Origin: Nitrospirota bacterium | GTDB lineage: Bacteria; Nitrospirota; CAKKRA01; 9FT-COMBO-42-15 | Length of the DNA stretch: 8,567 nt | Direction: 5' to 3' | Assembly: GCA_023248415.1 (NCBI GenBank) | Contig: JAHFEP010000119.1 | Span: 1 to 8,567, forward strand | In this document: positions 1 to 4,561 of the stretch, one piece after another | Position numbering within the stretch: the first letter of the stretch is position 1 | Layout: the number at the start of each line of letters is the position of its first letter | The notes under the pieces: generated by a model | The model's database searches: none | What the model was told of the DNA's origin: nothing | What the model saw: the letters and a program-made list of their open reading frames with translations, nothing else | Program-made: the position numbers and the translations under genes

Positions 1-7
1 CTTTCAT
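1..7 (-). CDS. Possible start of a gene running off the left edge
   Basis: On the minus strand an ATG at 7-5 is preceded by AGGAGG at 23-18, ten bases upstream. This is the same type of strong ribosome binding site used by the clear genes in this window. Only two codons (Met-Lys) are inside the window, so nothing can be said about the product. A weak promoter-like pair (TTGTCT, 18-base gap, TATATT) lies upstream, between the gene and the repeat copy at 79-130. The call rests on the ribosome binding site alone. Confidence 0.3.
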
Positions 8-71
8 AAGAATTACGCCTCCTTTTCGCTGATAAATATATCACCTTTTCCTGAAAAAAGACAATGAATAT

Positions 72-128
72 TTATTCCGTAAAATTTGCCACAAGCCTTA
101 ATGTGTTATATTCTTTTTTCTGATACAT
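72..128 (-). pseudogene. 5' remnant of a small gene (repeat copy 1)
   Basis: The minus strand reads MYQKKEYNTLRLVANFT, then Glu and a stop, 18 residues in all. The first 17 match the start of the small gene at 1062-1211 except for Thr in place of Pro at residue 9. The nucleotide identity covers about 79-130 and ends sharply. Differences among the three copies fall mostly at third codon positions, which suggests they descend from a translated sequence. This copy lacks the rest of the gene and has no clear ribosome binding site directly upstream. It is probably a truncated duplicate, or a short direct repeat left by recombination. Confidence 0.5.
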
Positions 129-230
129 TGGTCTGCCTCTTCTTTATCATCCTGCATCTCCTCCTTTGTGTTTAGACAGACTCTATCATCCACCTTATCT
201 CTCTGTCCAGTTTTCGGGGAGTATTATAGT
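129..230 (-). mobile_element. Possible IS3-family terminal remnant
   Basis: The plus strand at 204-219 reads TGTCCAGTTTTCGGGG. Its complement (CCCCGAAAACTGGACA) resembles, from memory, the terminal repeats of IS3-family elements of the IS150 type. Reading inward on minus, AAAGGAGG lies at about 167-174 and is followed by an ATG with a short charged reading frame (MQDDKEEADQC) that stops inside repeat copy 1. That layout fits an element end, a ribosome binding site and the first codons of a transposase orfA cut off by rearrangement. No transposase body is present and no second end was found, so the call is tentative. Confidence 0.28.
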
Positions 231-249
231 GACTGATGAATCGTTCTGG

Positions 250-483
250 CTAAGCCACTTTTATTATGTTCCAAAGTTCTTTTTTCTCCCTTTTACACTT
301 TTCAATAAATTTAAGGGCATCTTCTTTAGAGAATTCTTCGGTCTTAGATTCTATCTCCTCAAGGCTGTCGCCCTGTCCTTTGCCTATCATCTCCAGAAAT
401 ATCGCTGTCTTGGCAATTCCAAGGTGTTCTTTTAAGACACCGAATCCTTCATCAATGATATTTTCTGGCAATTTTTTGACCAT
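250..483 (-). CDS. Small partner (probable antitoxin) of PIN module 1
   Basis: This 77-residue charged, probably helical protein follows the PIN gene by only three bases. Its ribosome binding site (AAGGAGG) lies inside the last codons of that gene, so the two should be co-translated. Residues 20-30 hold the motif LGIAKTAIFLE, which matches NIGITKAAFFI in the small gene of module 2 (1867-2085). The flanking acidic-lysine helices also align. I recall uncharacterised small proteins of this kind beside PIN proteins but know no family name. A role as antitoxin is inferred from position, size and recurrence. The order is toxin first, the reverse of typical vapBC. No known DNA-binding fold (ribbon-helix-helix, AbrB, Phd) is evident. 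Confidence 0.72.
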   Translation of the reverse strand: MVKKLPENIIDEGFGVLKEHLGIAKTAIFLEMIGKGQGDSLEEIESKTEEFSKEDALKFIEKCKREKKELWNIIKVA

Positions 484-486
484 TTT

Positions 487-948
487 TCAATCCTCCTTAA
501 ACAAATCTAAAGGGTTTAATATTTCTAATTGATATCCAATCGTTGATAGTTCATTCTTAATAAGTTCTGCTTTATTCGTAAGTTCATCATCACATGTAAT
601 AAAGTATTTACAGTTAGCTACTGCAGCAGATGCAATATGCAATGTGTCCATGTAGTCTTTAATTTTACATTTATCCTGAAGTAAATCAGCGATCCTTACT
701 TCGTTATCTCCCACAGTAACCCGCATTACAGCAATCTCAGTTGCAAGTAATTCAACCAGTTCTCTTTTAACTGGATTTTTAATTAGGGTTAATTCAGCAA
801 GCACCACATCTGATATTACAACATCAAACATCCTGCTGCCGATATAAACAAACATCTTGATAATTACTGCTATTTCATTTGCTATTTTCTCTTGACTTTG
901 GTCATCAAAAGGTCTGCAGATAACATTTGTATCAAGGTAAACCCTCAT
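487..948 (-). CDS. PIN-domain ribonuclease, VapC-like toxin (module 1)
   Basis: This 153-residue protein has the PIN-domain layout. The first strand, VYLDTNV, carries Asp6. Next come SDVVLAEL with Asp47 and Glu52, DTLHIASA with Asp101, and FITCDDEL with Asp120-Asp121. In PIN nucleases these acidic residues bind the metal ions that cut RNA, and all expected positions are kept. CRPFDDQSQ after the first strand recurs in module 2 (NRIFDDQSQ), so the two proteins belong to one subfamily. The ATG at 948 has only a weak ribosome binding site. It is directly preceded by the stop of a ten-codon leader frame (949-981), which suggests coupled translation. The gene is probably driven by the promoter at 999-1027. 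The RNA target cannot be read from the sequence. Confidence 0.85.
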   Translation of the reverse strand: MRVYLDTNVICRPFDDQSQEKIANEIAVIIKMFVYIGSRMFDVVISDVVLAELTLIKNPVKRELVELLATEIAVMRVTVGDNEVRIADLLQDKCKIKDYMDTLHIASAAVANCKYFITCDDELTNKAELIKNELSTIGYQLEILNPLDLFKED

Positions 949-981
949 TTATTTTGCCTTATCCGATTTAATTGCTGTCAT
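949..981 (-). CDS. Ten-codon leader frame abutting the PIN gene
   Basis: On the minus strand GGTGGAG is followed by an ATG at 981 and the peptide MTAIKSDKAK. Its TAA is immediately followed by the ATG of the PIN gene. The leader has a better ribosome binding site than the PIN gene itself and begins about ten bases after the predicted transcription start. This could couple PIN translation to the leader and keep toxin synthesis low. It could also be the tail of a lost upstream gene. It is too short to test by composition. Confidence 0.35.
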   Translation of the reverse strand: MTAIKSDKAK

Positions 982-998
982 ATTCTCCACCTGATAAA

Positions 999-1027
999 AA
1001 TATAACACAGGATTTGTTTTCATTCAA
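999..1027 (-). promoter_or_regulatory. Sigma70-type promoter for PIN module 1
   Basis: Reading on minus, TTGAAT (1027-1022) and TATATT (1004-999) are separated by exactly 17 bases. Transcription would start near 992, just before the ribosome binding site of the leader frame at 949-981. The promoter lies in the gap between the PIN gene and the small gene at 1062-1211. Confidence 0.5.
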
Positions 1028-1061
1028 GTTTATTTTCTCCAAGGGGTTACATTTATTATCC

Positions 1062-1211
1062 TTATTTTTTCTTCAAAGAATCAGAAATCTCCTCCAACAA
1101 CTCCTTCTGGTCCAGAAAGACCGAGACGAGCTGCCCCATTACAATAAAAGGGATGCCGCTTGTAAAATTTGCCACAAGCCTTAAGGGGTTATATTCTTTT
1201 TTTTGATACAT
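1062..1211 (-). CDS. Small unrecognised protein, full-length version of the repeated gene start
   Basis: From the ATG at 1211 the frame gives 49 residues. It begins MYQKKEYNPLRLVANFT, has a hydrophobic middle (GIPFIVMGQLVSVF) and ends in a charged helix (DQKELLEEISDSLKKK). I do not recognise it. This start was chosen because the same first 17 residues occur at 72-128 and 2091-2143, and the copy at 2143 has a perfect AGGAGG. The frame is open upstream to a TTG at 1307 (81 residues), but that start has no ribosome binding site and the extra residues are absent from the other copies. The sequence before 1211 is itself poor in ribosome binding features, so this copy may be poorly expressed or lack its own leader. 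Confidence 0.4.
   Translation of the reverse strand: MYQKKEYNPLRLVANFTSGIPFIVMGQLVSVFLDQKELLEEISDSLKKK
1162..1211 (-). repeat. Middle copy of a ~50-bp direct repeat (others at 79-130 and 2094-2145)
   Basis: Three copies share the core GTAAAATTTGCCACAAGCCT (plus strand), and the similarity continues to the ATG of a small reading frame. All three point the same way, although the two PIN modules between them point in opposite directions. Copies 2 and 3 share three further bases (CTT) at the inner edge. Most differences are at third codon positions of the MYQKKEYN frame. I see no inverted repeat like an integron attC site within it. The copies therefore look like duplicated gene starts rather than a recombinase site. 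Confidence 0.75.
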
Positions 1212-1332
1212 CACGCACCGCTCTGAGAGGGCTTGATTTACCCTCAACTTCTCATTTGCTTTTGTATGCTTAAGCAGCAAAAGCAAAGCCGCAACCCCCT
1301 TCTTCAAAATTAAAATAATATTGAGAAAAATA

Positions 1333-1361
1333 TTGTTTTAATAAATGAAAAGATATATAAT
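1333..1361 (+). promoter_or_regulatory. Sigma70-type promoter for PIN module 2
   Basis: TTGTTT at 1333-1338 and a perfect TATAAT at 1356-1361 are separated by 17 bases, in a very AT-rich spacer. Transcription would start near 1368, giving a leader of about 58 bases that contains the palindrome at 1380-1394. A second TATAAT at 1418-1423 lies too close to the start codon to serve this gene. Confidence 0.45.
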
Positions 1362-1379
1362 TGTTTTAATCGTAATAGT

Positions 1380-1394
1380 AATCGTAAAACGATT
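1380..1394. promoter_or_regulatory. Perfect palindrome, possible operator or hairpin of module 2
   Basis: AATCGTAAAACGATT has two six-base arms around AAA, and a further direct copy of AATCGTAA lies just upstream, at about 1368-1375. The site falls between the predicted promoter and the PIN start codon, where an autorepressing toxin-antitoxin complex commonly binds. Binding is inferred only from symmetry and position. Confidence 0.35.
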
Positions 1395-1425
1395 CACAAT
1401 AAGATAATGCTGTTTAATATAATTG

Positions 1426-1860
1426 ATGAAAGTCTATATTGACACCAGTGCCCTAAACAGAATATTTGATGATCAATCGCAGCCGAGGATTTACATGGAA
1501 TCGTCTTCCATGCTAATAGTCTTTATGCTTATTGAATCTGGGACTATTGAGTTAGTTTCATCAGATGTAGTATTATTTGAAAATAATAGTAATCCTTATG
1601 AAGAAAGGCAGGCATTTGTAAGCTTATGTCTTCAGAAGGCTAAACATATTCAACCAATTAATGAAAGTCTCCTGTCGCGAGCACAGGAGATAGAAAAAGA
1701 ACAAATAAAAGGTCTTGATGCTTTACACTTAGCCTGTGCAGAAGGGTTAAAGGTAGACTATTTTTTAACCTGTGATGATAAAATATTAAAGAGGTATAGG
1801 GGCCCAATAAAATTACAAAGTCCAGTAGATTTTGTAATAAATATTTTAAAAGAGGAATAA
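1426..1860 (+). CDS. PIN-domain ribonuclease, VapC-like toxin (module 2)
   Basis: This 144-residue protein is a paralogue of the one at 487-948. It has VYIDTSA with Asp6, SDVVLFEN with Asp47 and Glu52, GLDALHLACA with Asp98, and FLTCDDKI with Asp117-Asp118. The spacing of the acidic residues matches module 1 exactly in the first half, and the complete set predicts an active metal-dependent RNA nuclease. The ATG at 1426 is preferred to the TTG three bases earlier because it gives the usual M-K-V-Y-I-D start. No good ribosome binding site precedes it, which may keep toxin levels low. Six bases separate it from the small partner gene. The two modules diverge from a shared spacer. Confidence 0.83.
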   Translation: MKVYIDTSALNRIFDDQSQPRIYMESSSMLIVFMLIESGTIELVSSDVVLFENNSNPYEERQAFVSLCLQKAKHIQPINESLLSRAQEIEKEQIKGLDALHLACAEGLKVDYFLTCDDKILKRYRGPIKLQSPVDFVINILKEE

Positions 1861-1866
1861 ACAAAA

Positions 1867-2085
1867 ATGACAGTTAAATCCGAATCTCTTCCAGATATAA
1901 AAATTCTTAAAAGCGAAGCGATAGAAGCAATTGTAAAAAACATTGGGATAACAAAGGCTGCTTTCTTCATTAGGGAGACAATAGCTCAAAAGACAGACTA
2001 TCTTGAAATCAAAGAAAAGCTATTCGGCAGCAAAACCGCCGTTGAGCTTTACAATGAAATTTCGGCATGGAAAATAAAAAAGTGA
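1867..2085 (+). CDS. Small partner (probable antitoxin) of PIN module 2
   Basis: This 72-residue protein sits six bases after the PIN gene, with AGAGGA near the end of that gene as ribosome binding site. Its centre (IVKNIGITKAAFFIRE) matches the module 1 partner (LKEHLGIAKTAIFLE), followed by DYLEIKEKLFG and a C-terminal helix ending WKIKK. A small protein kept with a PIN nuclease in two diverged copies is best read as its antitoxin, though no named antitoxin family is recognisable to me. An alternative is an accessory factor, with immunity supplied elsewhere. About six bases after its stop codon the third copy of the 50-bp repeat begins. Confidence 0.7.
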   Translation: MTVKSESLPDIKILKSEAIEAIVKNIGITKAAFFIRETIAQKTDYLEIKEKLFGSKTAVELYNEISAWKIKK

Positions 2086-2090
2086 CCGAA

Positions 2091-2143
2091 CTTGTAAAAT
2101 TTGCCACAAGCCTTAATGTGTTGTATTCTTTCTTTTGGTACAT
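2091..2143 (-). pseudogene. 5' remnant of the small repeated gene (copy 3), with its own ribosome binding site
   Basis: The minus strand has AAAGGAGG at about 2157-2150, a six-base gap, and an ATG at 2143 followed by MYQKKEYNTLRLVANFTS. Homology to the gene at 1062-1211 then stops. The frame runs on through the antisense of the neighbouring antitoxin gene to a stop at 2009-2011, giving a 44-residue chimeric ORF. The intact ribosome binding site shows that this was a real gene start whose body has been replaced by module 2. It may still produce a short junction peptide. Confidence 0.5.
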
Positions 2144-2233
2144 TGATGACCTCCTTTGGGGTTTTGGATTACTTATATTTCAAGACCAGACACTGATGAC
2201 TCCCCTCAGGGCTTTTTCCTATAACATCAAAAA

Positions 2234-2259
2234 GCAAGACCTCTGACCCTTTGCCTTTT
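2234..2259 (-). repeat. GGTCAG/GGTCT motif, left copy
   Basis: On minus this reads AAAAGGCAAAGGGTCAGAGG followed by TCTTGC. It resembles the motif at 3432-3460 in the same orientation. From memory, AAAGGGGTCAGGTCTTGC-type sequences are common near REP-associated (IS200-like) transposases and at degraded mobile elements in several environmental phyla. No transposase is present here. Confidence 0.35.
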
Positions 2260-2279
2260 CTTTGCCCTTTTCACCAGCC

Positions 2280-3185
2280 CTATTTTTTAGCAACTTTCTT
2301 AATAAAAAACATTTTTAACATTTCTGTATATCGTTTGAATCTTACAATATACACCTCAAAAGAAGTTGTAATCATAATAACGCCAATAAAGTAAAAATGA
2401 AAAGCTTGTGGAGATATAATCTCTTTTAACTGTATAAAGAATAAAATTAAAATTGACAAAATAGTAGCTGGAAAATCAAAAAATCTAAAACAAAAAACAT
2501 TTTTAATGGCATTTTTAAATCCATCACCTAACCGTGAGCGAAAAATTTGACATTCGCATTTTGTCAATTCCTGCAATTTTTCAAATTCTTCAGGCAAGTC
2601 CTGCGATTTTTTCCATTTTTCAGCCCATTCCTGCCACTTCCAAAAAGCAGGGGCTAAAAATGGTCTCACTAAAAAAATAGAGATTATCCATAATATCTCC
2701 CAGAATTTATCCATAGTTCCTAAGCAAAAGTAACAAGAGTACATCAATCTTATTACAGCCCAGAGAAAAGCCAATGAGATTGCCACATTGCCAAAAAATT
2801 CAAGATAGTAATATTCTGAATCATGAACTTTTTCATAAAGATCCCATTCGCGTACTAAAGTTTCTATTGATTTATCTCTATTTTCTTTAGGAATTCTGTA
2901 TTCACTCCACTTAGGTACCAAAAACATTTCCTCGATCAAGTGGCGAATTGAATCAGCAAGCATGCCTAACAAGAAAACGAAGCCAAGCAATAACAATAAT
3001 ATGACAAGGAAAAAAATAACTCCAAAAGGTTCTTTGATTTTATGAGATAGAACATCCTTATTTAAGAGTTTAAATTCCCATAAGATAATGCAAGTGCCTA
3101 CCAAAATGGGAAGACCTGGTAAAAAATGAAAAATATATTTTTCAAAAGTAGTAGAGCCTCTACTTAATAATTCTTGGGTTTCCAT
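2280..3185 (-). CDS. Six-helix membrane protein of unknown function
   Basis: This 301-residue protein has hydrophobic stretches at about 19-37, 55-79, 134-153, 161-182, 236-255 and 263-282, which predict six membrane helices. A hydrophilic loop at about 85-130 is rich in Glu, Lys and Tyr. A second at about 183-230 holds WKWQEWAEKW and a Cys pair (KCEC). I recognise no transporter signature, catalytic motif or family. The start lacks a good ribosome binding site and lies five bases after the stop of the 61-residue ORF at 3191-3376, so the two may be translationally coupled. A perfect palindrome, ATAGTTTTTAACTAT (3184-3198), spans the junction. The aromatic-rich, AT-rich character suggests an acquired accessory gene, perhaps a defence or effector membrane component, but nothing proves this. 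Confidence 0.7.
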   Translation of the reverse strand: METQELLSRGSTTFEKYIFHFLPGLPILVGTCIILWEFKLLNKDVLSHKIKEPFGVIFFLVILLLLLGFVFLLGMLADSIRHLIEEMFLVPKWSEYRIPKENRDKSIETLVREWDLYEKVHDSEYYYLEFFGNVAISLAFLWAVIRLMYSCYFCLGTMDKFWEILWIISIFLVRPFLAPAFWKWQEWAEKWKKSQDLPEEFEKLQELTKCECQIFRSRLGDGFKNAIKNVFCFRFFDFPATILSILILFFIQLKEIISPQAFHFYFIGVIMITTSFEVYIVRFKRYTEMLKMFFIKKVAKK

Positions 3186-3190
3186 AGTTT

Positions 3191-3376
3191 TTAACTATTA
3201 AGGAGAAAGGGGAGTGTCTTCCCGTCTTCCACAATCCATTTTCTCAAGTCGTCTGATACAAAAAGTACAAAAAGGGGACCGTCAAGCAAATCCTCAAAGG
3301 TATTGACAGCCAAGATTCCCATGGCAATGCCCTGCAAAGCATTGGTGTCCAAAGCATTGGAATCGGGTCTACACAT
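3191..3376 (-). CDS. Small unrecognised ORF upstream of the membrane protein gene
   Basis: This 61-residue frame has a weak AAAGG about seven bases before its ATG and ends five bases before the membrane protein gene. Near the N-terminus SNALD and TNALQ form a five-residue tandem repeat, encoded by two copies of CAAAGCATTGG 15 bases apart (3335-3345 and 3350-3360). The rest (NTFEDLLDGPLFVLFVSDDL) is mixed hydrophobic and acidic. I recognise no family. It could be the 3' remnant of a larger gene or a chance frame. Tight spacing to the next gene is the main support. Confidence 0.35.
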   Translation of the reverse strand: MCRPDSNALDTNALQGIAMGILAVNTFEDLLDGPLFVLFVSDDLRKWIVEDGKTLPFLLNS

Positions 3377-3413
3377 TACACAACCTTTAATCTGTTGAGT
3401 CTATTATAAACTA

Positions 3414-3833
3414 CTATACCACGCTTATAAAGAATGTAGACCTGACCCCCTTTCCTTTTCCCGTAAGTTCTATTTTCCAGATTTGGGGAGTGAATTGTTG
3501 TAAATGAGCGTTATCGATTGTAGCCATAGCTTTGGGGATTTCATTTTCACGACCCGCAGCAGTAAGTTCCTTATCAATAGCATGCAGAAGATTTGCCTTG
3601 ATATCTTTAATCTTAGAATTATTAATATCATTTTGTTCAACTGCTCTATCCAGCATCAGATAAAGCTGGATGGGATTGGAGCTATCTCCATTCTTCATTG
3701 CGTTGAAATGATTTGAGAACCAGCAATAGTATGAATCTGGATGGAGAAATTCGTTAATCTTCCGTGCTCGCCATGTTTGGCATGAGTACGCGTGCGAAGA
3801 TCCATGGCCAGGATAATCGTCTATTGTAATCAT
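3414..3833 (-). CDS. Unrecognised 139-residue protein, possibly altered at its 3' end
   Basis: The ATG at 3833 is preceded by GGAGAAAGG, a good ribosome binding site. The N-terminus (ITIDDYPGHGSSHAYS) is rich in His and acidic residues and is followed by an aromatic segment (SYYCWFSNHF) and helical Lys/Glu-rich sequence. I cannot assign a family. The last ~15 residues, after WKIELTGKG, are encoded by the GGTCAG/GGTCT motif at 3432-3460, so the natural C-terminus may have been cut or replaced when that repeat arrived. Start and composition look genuine. Function is unknown. Confidence 0.55.
   Translation of the reverse strand: MITIDDYPGHGSSHAYSCQTWRARKINEFLHPDSYYCWFSNHFNAMKNGDSSNPIQLYLMLDRAVEQNDINNSKIKDIKANLLHAIDKELTAAGRENEIPKAMATIDNAHLQQFTPQIWKIELTGKGKGVRSTFFISVV
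3432..3460 (-). repeat. GGTCAG/GGTCT motif, right copy
   Basis: On minus this reads AAAAGGAAAGGGGGTCAGGT followed by CTACATTC. It is an imperfect copy of the motif at 2234-2259, in the same orientation, with the membrane protein gene and the 61-residue ORF between them. A shorter inverted match (GGGTCTACA) occurs on plus at 3365-3373. It overlaps the 3' end of the 139-residue gene. Confidence 0.35.
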
Positions 3834-4026
3834 GACCTTTCTCCTTTCCGCAGCAGGCTATTTCCTCTTTCTGACAACCAAAAAAAGCATTGTGCTGACT
3901 CCAATTATGTCAAAGTAGGACAAGAATCGGTTGCAGTTGCACCAGCCTGTGTAGCACCAGCTCCTACATTTAACCAAAATGTCGGACTGATGCGATGCTT
4001 ATAAAGTTTTGTCTATTGCTGTTCTC
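3834..4026. other. 193-bp spacer without a convincing gene
   Basis: No frame here has both a start codon and a ribosome binding site. On minus, two overlapping frames look peptide-like but lack supported starts: one reads VGAGATQAGATATDSCPT, the other is Cys-rich and ends in a hydrophobic stretch with a basic tail (FLVVRKRK). They could be decayed coding sequence. I see no terminator for the operon that ends at 4027. Confidence 0.4.
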
Positions 4027-4227
4027 TCATTTCTTCTTCCAGCCATCTTTTTTACCTTCTTCAAAGCCTTTTTTATACGATTCTGGATTATTCTTGTCTG
4101 GTTTATAAGTGGAATTAGTCAAGTCCCATATCGCATTTTGGATTGTTCCGTATTTTTTTTCCTCTTCGGCCTTCTGTAGGCCATCACGATAACCTTCGTC
4201 GTGTGCTTCTTTAGGATTCTTAGCCAT
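4027..4227 (-). CDS. Small highly charged protein, last gene of the TPR operon
   Basis: This 66-residue protein has AAAAAGGAGG before its ATG at 4227. It is soluble, lysine- and glutamate-rich, and has two related segments near its ends, DEGYRDG and KGFEEGKKDG, that resemble a duplicated E-G-x-x-D/K-G motif. No signal peptide or membrane helix is visible. I recognise no family. It is the last of four genes read on minus (6996 to 4027), 46 bases after the membrane protein gene, so it should share their transcript. Confidence 0.7.
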   Translation of the reverse strand: MAKNPKEAHDEGYRDGLQKAEEEKKYGTIQNAIWDLTNSTYKPDKNNPESYKKGFEEGKKDGWKKK

Positions 4228-4273
4228 TATTATTTACCTCCTTTTTAATTCTCCTAAATATAATTACCAGTAA

Positions 4274-4546
4274 TTATTTTTCAGATTTTGTATTCTCCTC
4301 AATCTTAACCTGACAAAGGGCTGTTTGTGCCTGTAGTTTAAGGGAGAAGGCCTTTCCGCTTCCTATAAAGTAGCCAATTGCACCGCCAATTAATAAGCCA
4401 ATAAGAGCAATAACTTTAGACACTGCATATCCACCAACACCACCAATTAAAATACCCACAATTGTATAAAATCCAATAACAATATTTGCCTTATTGTACA
4501 TTTGATCAGCAAACTCCTGTATAACCTTCGGGTCATACTGTACCAT
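4274..4546 (-). CDS. Small two-helix membrane protein with glycine zippers
   Basis: This 90-residue protein has AAAGGAGG before its ATG. Two hydrophobic segments at about 22-43 and 45-63 contain glycine-zipper spacing (GILIGGVGG and GLLIGGAIG), which favours tight helix packing or oligomers. The N-terminal YDPKVIQEFADQMY and C-terminal AFSLKLQAQTALCQVKIE are well-defined amphipathic stretches. From memory this resembles a conserved uncharacterised bacterial family sharing that C-terminal motif, but I cannot name it. It begins 15 bases after the pentapeptide-repeat gene. It may anchor or assemble with the exported repeat proteins; that is inferred from position only. Confidence 0.78.
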   Translation of the reverse strand: MVQYDPKVIQEFADQMYNKANIVIGFYTIVGILIGGVGGYAVSKVIALIGLLIGGAIGYFIGSGKAFSLKLQAQTALCQVKIEENTKSEK

Positions 4547-4561
4547 GGTTAAACCTCCTTT

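Noticed and set aside
79..130. The 50-bp repeat as an integron attC or CRISPR repeat
   Set aside because: There is no internal inverted symmetry or GTT/AAC core pair. Spacing between copies is about 1 kb and contains genes, and the differences follow codon positions.
972..1184. Plus-strand frame ending with CKICHK, a CxxCH heme motif
   Set aside because: It is antisense to the small gene at 1062-1211 and to the promoter of module 1. It has no ribosome binding site or signal peptide, and the motif falls in the shadow of the minus-strand codons.
3834..4026. Possible small peptide gene (GAGATQAGATATDSCPT, or a Cys-rich frame with a hydrophobic basic tail) as a ribosomally made toxin or bacteriocin
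   Set aside because: Neither frame has an ATG, GTG or TTG start with a ribosome binding site in a sensible position, and no modification or export genes are nearby.
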